In this document: piece after piece, positions 16,204 to 25,011 of the stretch | Layout: every line of letters starts with the position of its first letter | How positions within the stretch are numbered: the stretch's first letter is position 1 | Assembly: GCF_000294775.2 (NCBI RefSeq) | Contig: NZ_CP015506.1 | Span: forward strand, 1,277,501-1,341,500 | Length of the DNA stretch: 64,000 bases | Direction of reading: 5' to 3' | Source: Cytobacillus oceanisediminis 2691 | GTDB lineage: Bacteria > Bacillota > Bacilli > Bacillales > Cytobacillaceae | Translations under genes and position numbers: made by a program | The notes under the pieces: model-generated | Seen by the model: only the letters and a program-made list of their open reading frames with translations | Databases searched by the model: none | Told to the model about the DNA's origin: nothing

Positions 16204-17614
16204 ATATTTTTATCAGCTGTTGATAAGTCATGTCAGCATCCTCATTCTGGCATTCCTGTTATTAAGCCTTCTTTTCTCCCAGTTTGTTGAGAGTTATATT
16301 TTTGAGAATAAAGTGGAAGAGCTTGATTCCTATGGCGAACAGATCCTGACTGATTTAACAGTCAGGATAGAGGGTGATGAACAATTTTTAACAGAATACA
16401 GCCAGCTGCTCGATGCAAGGAATATAAAATACATACTCTTTGATCATAAAGGGAGGGTCTTGTATCCGGAGCTTAAATCAGATCCGATGATTCAGCTCAC
16501 CAAATCTGAGTGGGCTGAAATTTCGAAAGGAAATAAAGTAACTGTAAAGCATGATATAGAACGCTTCGGCCAGGAGGTAACACTGGTTGCCATGCCTTAT
16601 ATGCAGGGGGGCAATATGGTTGGCGGAGTTTTGCTTCTGTCGCCTATAACTGGAGCGATGGAGATTATCAGCCAATTAAATCGATTTTTATTATATACCA
16701 TTTTTATTTCACTCTCTGCGACCATCCTGTTGAGCCTGGTTCTCTCTAAAAATCTTATCAAGAGGATAACGGATCTTAGGAATGCTGCCTCTATGATCTC
16801 TTCCGGGAACTATGATGTGAATGTACCATACACCTATATGGATGAAATCGGTGAATTGGCTAAAGACTTTAACGATATGGCAGCCAGATTGAAGGAATCT
16901 AATGAAGAAATTAAAAGACTGGAGAATAGAAGGAGGAAATTCATTGCTGATGTCTCGCATGAGCTGCGGACTCCTTTGACCACCATCAGCGGTTTGGCTG
17001 AAGGCATTAAAGGAGGACTTATTCCGGAAGCGGAAAAAGAAAAAGGGATGATCCTGATTGACAGGGAGGCCAAGAGACTTATTCGTCTGGTAAACGAAAA
17101 TCTGGATTATGAAAAGATCCGGTCCAATCAGCTGCAGCTGAATAAAATGGATATTGATCTTCTGGAAGCATTTGAAATAGTTAAGGAACAGCTGGAATTT
17201 CAGGCAGGGGAAAAGGGAAACAGGATATATCTTGAGGCAGAAGAAGGGGTTTCAGTACATGCAGATTATGACCGGCTAATTCAAATTTTGGTTAATATTG
17301 TAAAGAATAGCATTCAATTCACCGATCAAGGCTCCATATTTTTAAGAGGACATGAAGGTCCTGATCAAACAATGATCGAAATAGAGGACACGGGTATAGG
17401 CATCGATCCTCAAGAAATCGAGTCTATCTGGCTGCGTTTTTATAAAGCGGATCTATCCAGGACCAACCATTCCTTTGGTGAATTTGGCATTGGGCTTTCC
17501 ATTGTTAAACAGCTTGTTCAGCTGCACAGCGGGGAGATTGCTGTCAGCAGTGAAAAAGAGAAAGGGACTAAATTTACGATTAGGTTTCCACGGAAAACAG
17601 CATCTTCTCAATAA
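16193..17614 (+). CDS. Sensor histidine kinase with HAMP domain
   Basis: A 473-residue kinase with membrane segments near residues 8-29 and 165-187 flanking a 135-residue extracytoplasmic sensor. A HAMP domain follows (about 187-240), then the HisKA box IADVSHELRTPL with H256. The HATPase domain has N in VKNSIQF, the DTGIGI box and the FGIGLSIVKQL box, all intact. The most likely start is the ATG overlapping the regulator's end; in-frame ATGs at 16175 and 16157 are alternatives with no better RBS. It forms a two-gene unit with the upstream regulator, ended by a shared bidirectional terminator. Confidence 0.9.
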   Translation: MKVKYFYQLLISHVSILILAFLLLSLLFSQFVESYIFENKVEELDSYGEQILTDLTVRIEGDEQFLTEYSQLLDARNIKYILFDHKGRVLYPELKSDPMIQLTKSEWAEISKGNKVTVKHDIERFGQEVTLVAMPYMQGGNMVGGVLLLSPITGAMEIISQLNRFLLYTIFISLSATILLSLVLSKNLIKRITDLRNAASMISSGNYDVNVPYTYMDEIGELAKDFNDMAARLKESNEEIKRLENRRRKFIADVSHELRTPLTTISGLAEGIKGGLIPEAEKEKGMILIDREAKRLIRLVNENLDYEKIRSNQLQLNKMDIDLLEAFEIVKEQLEFQAGEKGNRIYLEAEEGVSVHADYDRLIQILVNIVKNSIQFTDQGSIFLRGHEGPDQTMIEIEDTGIGIDPQEIESIWLRFYKADLSRTNHSFGEFGIGLSIVKQLVQLHSGEIAVSSEKEKGTKFTIRFPRKTASSQ

Positions 17615-17622
17615 GGCAAAAA

Positions 17623-17654
17623 AAAGGAACAGCCCTCTGACAGGCTGTTCCTTT
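17623..17654. terminator. Bidirectional terminator
   Basis: AAAGGAACAGCC / GGCTGTTCCTTT, a 12-base-pair stem between the convergent kinase and CorC genes. Confidence 0.92.
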
Positions 17655-17661
17655 ATTCCAT

Positions 17662-19017
17662 TTATGACAATACCTCGGTTTCAGTAAAAGGCACTTCTTT
17701 TGCAGGTGCCGGCTCTTCTGTTTCTGGTACTGCTGTTACTTCAATATACTTAATATGATGCTCTTCCATATCAAGTATTTTAAACCGGTAATTTTCATAT
17801 TCGATCATATCGCCTTGTTTGGCTTCGTAATTTTCTGTCAAAATCCAGCCGCCGATGGTATCGATATCTTCATCATTAATGCCGGTTCCCAGCAAGTCAT
17901 TAACTTCGCTGACAAGAACTTTTGAATCAATGATATATTGGCCTTCTTCCGTCTTTCTGACCATGGGCACTTCATCCATGTCGAATTCATCGCGGATTTC
18001 ACCCACAATTTCTTCAATGATATCCTCAACAGTAACTAACCCTGAGGTACCGCCGTACTCATCCATTAAGATGGCCATGTGAATCCGTTCTTTCTGCATT
18101 TTTAGCAGCAGCTCATGGATAGGTATGCTGTCAATGACCCTGATAATGGGACGAATGTATGATTCTAGGGTGCTTGATGATAATTCCCTGTTCATAATGA
18201 GATCTGTCATGACTTCTTTTATGTTGACCATGCCAATGATATGATCCTTATCCCCATCTATAATGGGATAGCGTGTAAATTTCTCTTCCTGAACGATTTG
18301 CAGGAAGTCTTCTAGTGTATCATCTTTTGATAAAGAAACAATTTCTGTACGCGGAACCATGATTTCTTTCGCGATACGGTTATCAAACTCAAAGATTTTA
18401 TTTACATACTTAAACTCAGATTGGTTGATTTCGCCGCTTTCATAGCTTTCTGATAAAATAATGCGAAGTTCTTCTTCAGAATGTGCCAATTCGTGTTCAG
18501 AAGCAGGCTTTAATCCAAACATGCTGGTCAATAGGCGGGCAGAACCATTCAGCGCCCAAATAATTGGATACATAACCCGGTAAAACCAGATTAAAGGACG
18601 TGTTGTTAACAATGTAACCGCTTCTGCCTTTTGTATTGCCAGAGTCTTTGGAGCCAATTCCCCCACAACTACGTGCAGGAAGGTGATAAAAGCAAAAGCA
18701 ATGCTGAATGAGATAACATGCGAAATGGAAGACGGCAATCCGAAACTGTTGATCACTGGCCGCAGCAGGTGTTCAATTGTCGGTTCACCCAGCCAGCCAA
18801 GGCCGAGGGCTGTAATGGTAATTCCCAGCTGGCAGGCCGAAAGGTATTCATCCAAATTCGAAATGACTTTCTTCGCAGCAATTGCATTTTTATTACCTTC
18901 TTCAATTAGCTGATCAATCCTGGAACTTCGTATTTTAACAATGGCAAATTCCGATGTAACGAAAAAAGCCGTTAAAGCAATTAAAATGGCTATAAAAACC
19001 AAGTTTAATATGTCCAA
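17662..19017 (-). CDS. HlyC/CorC (CNNM-type) family protein, copy 1
   Basis: The 451-residue protein has an N-terminal four-segment DUF21 membrane domain (residues 1-190; [50 protein letters not shown]). A CBS pair follows (about 210-335; [42 protein letters not shown]), then a CorC-HlyC domain. Such proteins are linked to magnesium or sodium handling. It starts with TTG (AAGGGG seven or eight bases before). It is a close paralogue of the gene at 19836-21128, with a MerR-type gene between, as in the B. subtilis yhdP-yhdT region (gene order recalled, not checked). Confidence 0.9.
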   Translation of the reverse strand: MDILNLVFIAILIALTAFFVTSEFAIVKIRSSRIDQLIEEGNKNAIAAKKVISNLDEYLSACQLGITITALGLGWLGEPTIEHLLRPVINSFGLPSSISHVISFSIAFAFITFLHVVVGELAPKTLAIQKAEAVTLLTTRPLIWFYRVMYPIIWALNGSARLLTSMFGLKPASEHELAHSEEELRIILSESYESGEINQSEFKYVNKIFEFDNRIAKEIMVPRTEIVSLSKDDTLEDFLQIVQEEKFTRYPIIDGDKDHIIGMVNIKEVMTDLIMNRELSSSTLESYIRPIIRVIDSIPIHELLLKMQKERIHMAILMDEYGGTSGLVTVEDIIEEIVGEIRDEFDMDEVPMVRKTEEGQYIIDSKVLVSEVNDLLGTGINDEDIDTIGGWILTENYEAKQGDMIEYENYRFKILDMEEHHIKYIEVTAVPETEEPAPAKEVPFTETEVLS

Positions 19018-19066
19018 ATAAGTTCCCCTTATCCCGCCTAAACGGGCAGGGTGTCACCTCCTGATT
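19018..19066 (-). promoter_or_regulatory. Structured leader of CorC copy 1
   Basis: On the minus strand AGGAGGTG (19062-19055) is followed by no start codon. CCCTGCCCG (19051-19043) then pairs with CGGGATAAGGG (19036-19026), which contains the ribosome site of the gene. The layout parallels the leader of copy 2. The competing upstream hairpin is weak here. Confidence 0.4.
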
Positions 19067-19081
19067 TTGTGAAAAATGGGA

Positions 19082-19503
19082 TCAGCTGGTTAAGTCGGAA
19101 AGGGAACGGAGCAATGCAGTGCTTTCAGTAGTCAGCTTCTTGGAAAAGCCATGTTTTTGTTCATCATCCAGTGTATTAATAAGCGGCATGAGAACAGCTA
19201 TTTCCTGATGAAGCTGTTTAATCTGCAATGTGACTGCGTTAATATGCTTTTCAACTTCCCCTGTCTGAATCTCCCTTTTCGTTTTCATTTCTAGTTTTCT
19301 CTTAATCTCTTCAAGCGGAAGATGCAGCAGTTTGCATTCCTCAATAAATCTTAGATCAGACAAAACTTCTTCTGAATATATGCGATAATTTGATTTTGAG
19401 CGTTTCGCTTTTATTAGGCCAATGCTAGTGTAGTAATCTATAGTTCTTTTAGAAACATTAGCAATATTGGCTAATTCGCCGATACGATAGTAAGCCCCAT
19501 CAT
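19082..19503 (-). pseudogene. MerR-family regulator with a frameshifted start
   Basis: Reading the minus strand gives a near-complete MerR protein: YYRIGELANIANVSKRTIDYYTSIGLI (helix-turn-helix), then SNYRIYSEE, a dimerisation helix and a coiled coil, ending in SLSDLTS. The expected start, ATGATG after AGAGGTGAT (19503-19498), is one base out of frame with this sequence. It reads through G4 into a stop after ten codons; one extra G would restore the frame. No ATG, GTG or TTG precedes the helix-turn-helix in frame; the first is a TTG at 19363, inside the gene. It is therefore a recent pseudogene, a homopolymer sequencing error or a slippage switch. No metal-binding cysteine pair is seen. Confidence 0.75.
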
Positions 19504-19835
19504 ATCACCTCTGTTTTGAATACTTATATCTCATGAAAGTGCTTTCCATCAAGAGATATAGTTAGAATCAATTATACGTTAGCACAAACCATACAGTCAA
19601 ACGTAGTAGTTTGGAAAAAAGGGTTACATTTATTTTATGAAATTATGCATTAAATATGAAGTAAAAAGATTCGGAAAAATTAATTTTTTTGTGAGTGCTA
19701 AAAGATCACCATTTTGACTTATGCAATCTGGAGGTAAGGCAGCTTCTGACAGGCATACTATTTCAGTATAAGCAGCCGGAAGGCAATTTAAAAACCAGGA
19801 GCCAAAAAAGCGCTCCCGGTCATTCCCTATGAAGG
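19504..19835. other. Intergenic region, no convincing gene
   Basis: About 330 AT-rich bases between the MerR-type gene and CorC copy 2. A 69-codon minus-strand frame at 19630-19839 has no ribosome site and no family resemblance. The only clear element is the terminator at 19788-19820. Confidence 0.5.
19788..19820 (-). terminator. Terminator of CorC copy 2
   Basis: On the minus strand ACC-G-GGAGC pairs with GCTCC-T-GGT around a run of T, then TTTT follows. One mismatch lies in the stem. Confidence 0.7.
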
Positions 19836-21128
19836 TCATATTTTCACAACTTCAATATAGGAAATATGATGCCCCTCCATTTCCTTAATAATAAATCTGA
19901 ATCCTTCTTCTTCGATAAAGTCTCCCTGAGCGGCATCATACTTCTGCGTCATTATCCAGCCTCCGATAGTGTCTACATCATCATCAGATAATGATGTTCC
20001 CAGAAGATCATTTGCTTCTGAAATCAGCAGCTTTGCATCCAGGATATAATGATTTTCTCCTGGCTTTTGAACAAACGGAAGTTCGTCTGCATCGAATTCG
20101 TCCCGAATTTCACCCACAATTTCTTCGAGGATATCTTCAACTGTGACCACACCAGCTGTTCCGCCGTATTCATCAAGGAGAATGGCCATATGGAAACGCT
20201 CTTTCTGCATTCTCAGGAGCAAATCGTGAATGGGAATGGTCTCAATCACTCTGATGACAGGTTTAATATATTGCCGTAAAGGGTGTTTGCCTTCGCATTT
20301 TTTTCTAACGCAGTCAGTTAAGATTTCCTTTACATTAATAATCCCAAGAATATTATCTTTATCACCCGCCGTAACAGGATATCTGGTGTATCGCTCATTC
20401 AATATGAGATCCAGGGTTTCTGCCAATGATGAATCTTCCGGAAGGGTAACGATCTCGGTTCGAGGAACCATTATCTCTTTAGCAATTCTATTGTCAAACT
20501 CAAAAATTCGATCTACATACTGATATTCTGATGGATTGATTTCTCCGCTCTTTAAGCTTTCAGATAGGATAATCCGCAGCTCTTCCTCTGAATGGGCCAT
20601 TTCACTTTCTGAAACAGGCTTCAGTCCAAATAACCCTGTGATAATTCTTGCTGAACCATTTAAAATCCAAATAAATGGATACATAATCCTGTAAAATACT
20701 ATTAATGGTTTTGAAAAAGATAACGTTATTGCCTCTGCTTTTTGTATGGCAAAGGTTTTTGGCGCCAGTTCTCCAATAACCACATGAAGAAATGTCACAA
20801 CAGAAAAAGCAATAACAAAAGAGAGGATATGAGTTATGGAAGCCTGTAAGTTAATGCTTTCAAATAGGGGATGGAGCAGCCTCTCAATAGTCGGTTCACC
20901 AAGCCAGCCGAGGCCCAGTGCTGTAATCGTAATCCCAAGCTGACAGGCAGATAAGTATTCATCCAGACTGCTTATAACTTGTTTTGCTGAACGGGCTTTA
21001 GCATTTCCCTCCATAATAAGCTGGTCAATACGTGAAGTCCGGACTTTAACAATGGCAAATTCAGATGCAACAAAAAAAGCAGTTAATGCAATTAAGAGAA
21101 ATAATAAAAATAGGTTATGGGTGATCAT
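19836..21128 (-). CDS. HlyC/CorC (CNNM-type) family protein, copy 2
   Basis: A 430-residue paralogue of the gene at 17662-19017, with the same DUF21 membrane domain, CBS pair and CorC-HlyC domain in the same order. Long identical runs include SAFTAC-independent blocks such as [40 protein letters not shown] and [12 protein letters not shown]. The C-terminus lacks the 20-residue acidic tail of copy 1. Start ATG 21128 sits six bases after AAGGA, which lies inside a hairpin. Role is probable divalent-cation or sodium homeostasis. Tandem duplication followed by divergence is evident. Confidence 0.9.
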   Translation of the reverse strand: MITHNLFLLFLLIALTAFFVASEFAIVKVRTSRIDQLIMEGNAKARSAKQVISSLDEYLSACQLGITITALGLGWLGEPTIERLLHPLFESINLQASITHILSFVIAFSVVTFLHVVIGELAPKTFAIQKAEAITLSFSKPLIVFYRIMYPFIWILNGSARIITGLFGLKPVSESEMAHSEEELRIILSESLKSGEINPSEYQYVDRIFEFDNRIAKEIMVPRTEIVTLPEDSSLAETLDLILNERYTRYPVTAGDKDNILGIINVKEILTDCVRKKCEGKHPLRQYIKPVIRVIETIPIHDLLLRMQKERFHMAILLDEYGGTAGVVTVEDILEEIVGEIRDEFDADELPFVQKPGENHYILDAKLLISEANDLLGTSLSDDDVDTIGGWIMTQKYDAAQGDFIEEEGFRFIIKEMEGHHISYIEVVKI

Positions 21129-21170
21129 ATAAAATCCTTACACGATATGTAAGGAGCCGGCACCTCCTTT
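21129..21170 (-). promoter_or_regulatory. Two mutually exclusive hairpins in the CorC copy 2 leader
   Basis: On the minus strand AAGGAG (21169-21164) can pair with CTCCTT (21156-21151). TCCTTACA (21155-21148) can instead pair with TGTAAGGA (21142-21135), which holds the gene's ribosome site. The central CTCCTTACA is shared, so only one hairpin can form at a time. This is the form of a translational on/off switch. Ligand or trigger unknown. Confidence 0.5.
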
Positions 21171-21280
21171 ATTATAAGTACTTTTCCCTTATTCATGAAT
21201 TTTACAAATAAACCTGGAATAAAGGATTTCTTTAATAAGAAAGTACCCTTAATTAGGAGGAAGGTAACCAGTAAATAATA

Positions 21281-21304
21281 AAAAAGCCTGAAGGCAGGCT
21301 TTTT
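21281..21304. terminator. Bidirectional-type hairpin
   Basis: AAAAAGCCTG / CAGGCTTTTT with loop AAGG. It lies after the minus-strand acetyltransferase gene and may serve it. Confidence 0.8.
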
Positions 21305-21372
21305 CGAAAGTGAAACGTATAAATTCTGAAGGTAGATAACTGTCTAGCTCCAGGAGCCATCGGCTTTTCTTT

Positions 21373-21915
21373 TCAATAATTCCATTCTCTTGCCAGAAGT
21401 CCATATACGGCAAGGTCGTGATATCGATTATAAAGGTACTCTCCATCCCGGATGATTCCTTCCTGACGAAAGCCGAGTCTCTCCGGTATCGCGCGGCTTT
21501 TTCCATTTCTGATCCCGCACCGTATTTCGATTCTGTTCAGTCTTAAATCAAAGAAAGCATGATTAATCATGGCTTGCACACTTCGTGTCATAATTCCGCT
21601 TCCCTCAAAATCCTTTGCAAGGTAATACCCAATGCTGGTTTGTCTGTTATTCCAGTCGATCTGGTGAAAACCAATAGAGCCTGCAAGTTTTCCCTGATAA
21701 CGGATTCCTGCATTAAAGCCGTTGTTATCGGCAAACTGTTTCAGCCATATTGGAATAATAGAGTGATACTGTACAGGTGAAGCCATATTATCTACCCATG
21801 GAAGCCATTCTCTTAAATGATTGCGGTTTCTGTCCACCAGGTTGAAAAGCTCTTCTGAATGATGAAGCTGGAACAATTGCAATTCTATATCTTCATCTGC
21901 TTTTAAGGAAAACAT
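21373..21915 (-). CDS. GNAT acetyltransferase, RimJ/RimL type
   Basis: The 180-residue protein starts at the ATG after GGAGGAGATTATCCT; an upstream in-frame ATG lacks an RBS. Fold marks are the ELFNLVDRNRNHLREWLPWV N-terminal helix typical of ribosomal-protein serine acetyltransferases, GSIGFHQIDWNNRQTSIGYYLAKDFEGSGIMT (acetyl-CoA pyrophosphate loop; the usual Q/R-x-x-G-x-G/A is degenerate) and IEIRCGIRNGKSRAIPERLGF. It probably acetylates an N-terminus or a small molecule; substrate unknown. Single gene. Confidence 0.88.
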   Translation of the reverse strand: MFSLKADEDIELQLFQLHHSEELFNLVDRNRNHLREWLPWVDNMASPVQYHSIIPIWLKQFADNNGFNAGIRYQGKLAGSIGFHQIDWNNRQTSIGYYLAKDFEGSGIMTRSVQAMINHAFFDLRLNRIEIRCGIRNGKSRAIPERLGFRQEGIIRDGEYLYNRYHDLAVYGLLAREWNY

Positions 21916-22046
21916 AGGATAATCTCCTCCAATAATCTGTAAATATATTAATAATAATCTGAAATTAAATAAAAATATATATATTTGGTTCAAATCATGT
22001 ACGCTTTTAAGCCAGGAATATGAAAAAGCTGCTCCTCAATAGGGAG

Positions 22047-23186
22047 TCAGCCTTTGACTATTGTCTGTTTTTCAGTTGGCAGGGTTATGCTGAAAACGGT
22101 CCAATCCGACTCTGTATCACAGGTGAGAGTCCCTTGATGTTTTTCAATTATCTCTCTGCATACAAATAAACCGAGCCCTGTTCCGAGTGTTTTGGTTGTA
22201 ACAAATGGTTCGAAAATGGAACTGACGAGATGCTCTGGAATTCTCGGCCCATTGTTGGCAATATCAAGCTTTATGTGTCCTTCTGGAGTCCATTTGCTTT
22301 TAATATGAATGACAGGGTCGCTGCGGTACTGAGTAAGCACATCAATGGCATTGAAGATAATATTGATAAATACTTGACGGATTTCATCAGCATAGCCTTT
22401 CAAATATATATCTTCGTTCATATCCTGAAGAATCTTAACCTTTCCATCCAGGATACTGGGATAGAGAAATATCAGGACTTCATCTATTAATTCATTTAGA
22501 GAGAAAGTGATTTTCTCTTTTCCGATCAGTTCCTTTTTAGAGAGGAGCAAAAATTGTGAAATTCTAAAATTCAGCTGCTCCAGTTCATTTGAAATGATAT
22601 CCAAGTATTTCATGGTAGGATTTTCGGATTTTAACAGCTGGATAAACCCCTGTACAGATGTAAGCGGATTTCTGAACTCATGAATAAAGCTGGAAGTCAT
22701 CTGGCCCAGCAGAGTCAATCTATCTTTATGGGTGGAATCGATAAATTGTGTCTTTTCCTTAATAATCTGATCTTTGGCATCTGTATATCTGGATACAGCG
22801 TGATATAAGAATTTATCGAAGCAATAACTGATTTTTTCGTACAGGCTCTGCAGTTCATGAAAATGTATTTCAGAACGATTCAATATTTCTAGAAAAATTG
22901 TTCTTCCCAAGTTGACATTATAAACAAAGTCTCCGATATTAATTTCTGCTTTCACTCGCTGCTCAGCGACAGAGTAGGCAAGCTTTTGAATATATTCTTC
23001 AAGTTCATCGCCTTCCTTTATCAGAAATTGAATAATCAATTGGAACATGGCGGTGCCATTATCTTTGATTTTATCTTTAAAAGGATCATCTTTATTAATG
23101 AGTATTTTTTTATTCCATTCACTTAAAAGGTTTTCTTTTTCCGTTAGCAGAAGTTCCAATATAGCTTTATTTGTTTCAATCGTCAT
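22047..23186 (-). CDS. Soluble orphan sensor histidine kinase, sporulation-kinase type
   Basis: A 379-residue kinase with no membrane segment. The N-terminal 140 residues (TEKENLLSEWNKKI...YEKISYCFDKFLYHAVSRY) look like the helical sensor of Bacillus HisK_N or RsbRD-type proteins. The HisKA box SSFIHEFRNPLTSVQGFI and a HATPase domain (N in FNAID, NNGPRI, GTGLGLFVCREII) follow and match KinA-E-type sporulation kinases. No response regulator is adjacent, so it may feed the Spo0F phosphorelay (inference). ATG 23186 with GGAGGG is preferred over a GTG 12 bases upstream. Confidence 0.85.
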   Translation of the reverse strand: MTIETNKAILELLLTEKENLLSEWNKKILINKDDPFKDKIKDNGTAMFQLIIQFLIKEGDELEEYIQKLAYSVAEQRVKAEINIGDFVYNVNLGRTIFLEILNRSEIHFHELQSLYEKISYCFDKFLYHAVSRYTDAKDQIIKEKTQFIDSTHKDRLTLLGQMTSSFIHEFRNPLTSVQGFIQLLKSENPTMKYLDIISNELEQLNFRISQFLLLSKKELIGKEKITFSLNELIDEVLIFLYPSILDGKVKILQDMNEDIYLKGYADEIRQVFINIIFNAIDVLTQYRSDPVIHIKSKWTPEGHIKLDIANNGPRIPEHLVSSIFEPFVTTKTLGTGLGLFVCREIIEKHQGTLTCDTESDWTVFSITLPTEKQTIVKG

Positions 23187-23375
23187 TTTACCCTCCACTT
23201 TTTCACATTAAAACAGTTATCCCATAGATTTCGATAGATTACAGCAAAATCCTCTGTTAATTTAATGGAAAATATCAGTAATTTTACCCTATGGAATATG
23301 GCCATACTTGTGACAAAAAGCACAGTCATTTTTTTGTGATAATTGATATATTTAAAGAACAAGGCAGTTTTTTAT

Positions 23376-23405
23376 TTGTAAAATTGTCACTATTTCTTTT
23401 ATAAT
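23376..23405 (+). promoter_or_regulatory. Promoter of the XRE-type regulator
   Basis: TTGTAA (23376-23381), an 18-base spacer and TATAAT (23400-23405). A perfect 16-base palindrome starts ten bases after the -10. Confidence 0.6.
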
Positions 23406-23414
23406 ATAGAAACA

Positions 23415-23430
23415 GGTGTAAATTTACACC
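23415..23430. promoter_or_regulatory. Perfect 16-base palindrome, probable autoregulatory operator
   Basis: GGTGTAAATTTACACC is fully symmetric. It lies over the expected transcription start of the regulator gene, where a bound dimer would block initiation. Confidence 0.65.
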
Positions 23431-23456
23431 AACAACGAAAAGGGAATGAAGCTGCA

Positions 23457-23924
23457 TTGACTAGAGATGAAATTATACTGAAAGTTTCAGATAAGATCCG
23501 TCTTATCCGTACAGAGGCAGGATATACACAAGATAAGATGGCGGAAATTATTGGTGTTTCAAAGAAGACCCTGGTTCAAATTGAGAAAGGGCGGGCCGAA
23601 GCAGGATGGTCGACTGTGGTGGCTGTTTGTGCCTTATTCAGGGAAACGGAAACAGTCCGGTTTCTGTTTGGAAACGAACCCCTTGAAGTTCTGGAAACTA
23701 TTGCAAGAGAGGGAATCGATTATAGGAAAGAAAAGACTCTTGGCGGAAAGCTCTGGTGGCGGGAATTGAAGAGAAGCAATGGTTTGATCCTTCAGCAGAA
23801 TATCATCAGCCAGCATTACAGGATTATTGATCAGGACCATTTTCGAATTTACAGCAGTTTCGATGAAGCATCTTCTAAAGAACGGTTTGAGGAGCTGGCT
23901 GCAGAAAATAAAGGCCTTCAATAA
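23457..23924 (+). CDS. XRE-family helix-turn-helix transcriptional regulator
   Basis: A 155-residue protein starting at TTG (RBS AAAAGGGAA about ten bases before). Residues 10-62 form a Cro/CI-type helix-turn-helix: IRLIRTEAGYTQDKMAEIIGVSKKTLVQIEKGRAEAGW. The C-terminal 90 residues (LGGKLWWRELKRSNGLILQQNIISQHYRIID) match a tail seen in small Bacillus regulators that I cannot name. It is probably a dimeric DNA-binding repressor acting on its own promoter through the palindrome upstream. Inducer unknown. It stands alone, convergent with a UspA gene. Confidence 0.85.
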   Translation: MTRDEIILKVSDKIRLIRTEAGYTQDKMAEIIGVSKKTLVQIEKGRAEAGWSTVVAVCALFRETETVRFLFGNEPLEVLETIAREGIDYRKEKTLGGKLWWRELKRSNGLILQQNIISQHYRIIDQDHFRIYSSFDEASSKERFEELAAENKGLQ

Positions 23925-23948
23925 TAGGTGTATTCTATTAAATATAAA

Positions 23949-23970
23949 AAAGCAGCCGCCGGGCTGCTTT
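23949..23970. terminator. Bidirectional terminator
   Basis: AAAGCAGCC / GGCTGCTTT between convergent genes, with flanking A and T tracts. Confidence 0.88.
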
Positions 23971-23976
23971 CCTGTT

Positions 23977-24513
23977 CTAAGGGATTTGCGGATTTTCCTT
24001 ATCTTTAGCTATAAGCACAGGGCAAGGTGCATTTTTGGCAATTTTTGAGCTGGTGCTCCCAAGGAACATCTTTTTAATTCCGCCTTTGCCTGAGCTGCCC
24101 ACTATAATTAAATCGGCATTTTCGGCAGCGGCATATTCAGATATGCTGTCAGCGGGACTTCCTTCTATAACATCGAACTTTACATTGATGTTATACGGCT
24201 CAAGAATTTCCCTTGCATTAAAAAAAGTATTGTCAACACTATGTTTCACTCTTGCGTGAGTCGTGGCAGAGGATTCATCATGATATACCGGCAGGGGCGG
24301 TATTTGAATTCCTTCCAGCAGATAGCCATTTGTCCTTACAGGCTCTATTGCTTTCTCATTGCTTATGAGAACATTTTCAATTGTCTCCTCAAAGACTTGT
24401 GTAATCAGAAGCTGGGCTTCAGGATGCTGCTTAACCAATTCGATCGCCATATTTAAAGCCTGTCTGCTTCCATCTGTATCATCATAGCCAACTACAATTT
24501 TTTCAAAGAACAT
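23977..24513 (-). CDS. Universal stress protein, UspA family
   Basis: A 178-residue Usp domain: KIVVGYDDTDGSRQALNMAIELV at the N-terminus and the ATP-binding motif G-x2-G-x9-G-S/T (GSSGKGGIKKMFLGSTSSKI) near the C-terminus, followed by CPVLIAKDKE. An insert of about 30 residues in the middle (NGYLLEGIQIPPLPVYHDESSATTHAR in part) makes it longer than the usual 140-150. It is probably an ATP-binding cytoplasmic stress protein. RBS AAGGGGTG precedes the ATG. Confidence 0.92.
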   Translation of the reverse strand: MFFEKIVVGYDDTDGSRQALNMAIELVKQHPEAQLLITQVFEETIENVLISNEKAIEPVRTNGYLLEGIQIPPLPVYHDESSATTHARVKHSVDNTFFNAREILEPYNINVKFDVIEGSPADSISEYAAAENADLIIVGSSGKGGIKKMFLGSTSSKIAKNAPCPVLIAKDKENPQIP

Positions 24514-25011
24514 AATAGTTCACCCCTTCTTAAGGTAAGAAAACTTATTGGTCATATACCCTTTATTGCTAGAAGTCAATCATTGTAAATCAAATGGCTC
24601 CTGAGAAATTTGTGCATACCCCCATAAAAAACGATATTGCTTCGTAGACTATTAATAAAAATGAGGCAAACTCATATGGAATGCTATGCGTCTGCAAATA
24701 TTCCATTTTATCAAAAAAGCATTCGGCCTGCGATTGCTTTTTTTTTTCATTGATGCCGGATTTGGGAGATTGTCGCTATTTAAACTGGATTATAAATTCC
24801 GGGTCAGACGGACTAAAAATAAAATGTACAAAAGATGATAAAAAATTTGATAATTTGGGTATATGTATATGTCTGGGAGAATTATAGTTTTTAGCTGGGA
24901 ACAAAATACTATATGAAAACATATTTTTTGCAGGTATGCTGATATCGGTATACCCTTAAGGCTGACGTTATACGGGCAAAATGATATTCAGCAAGAGATA
25001 TTGGAGGAAAT
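24514..25011. other. Long intergenic region with a possible small RNA
   Basis: About 500 AT-rich bases. TGGAAT and ATTCCA (near 24677-24704) can form a hairpin, and AAAAAGCA / TGCTTTTT with a T run (24713-24749) is terminator-like, although no protein gene ends here. A 68-codon frame at 24681-24887 has no RBS and looks random. The last part must hold the promoter of the penicillin-binding protein, but no clear sigma box was found. Confidence 0.35.
24713..24749 (+). terminator. Orphan terminator-like hairpin
   Basis: AAAAAAGCA / TGCTTTTTT around 13 bases and a long T run, without an upstream coding gene on this strand. Confidence 0.55.

Noticed and set aside
19630..19839. 69-codon minus-strand frame after CorC copy 2
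   Set aside because: No ribosome site, overlaps a terminator, and composition looks random.
24681..24887. 68-codon frame with several cysteines upstream of the penicillin-binding protein gene
   Set aside because: Contains a terminator hairpin and a poly-T run, has no RBS, and shows no family pattern.
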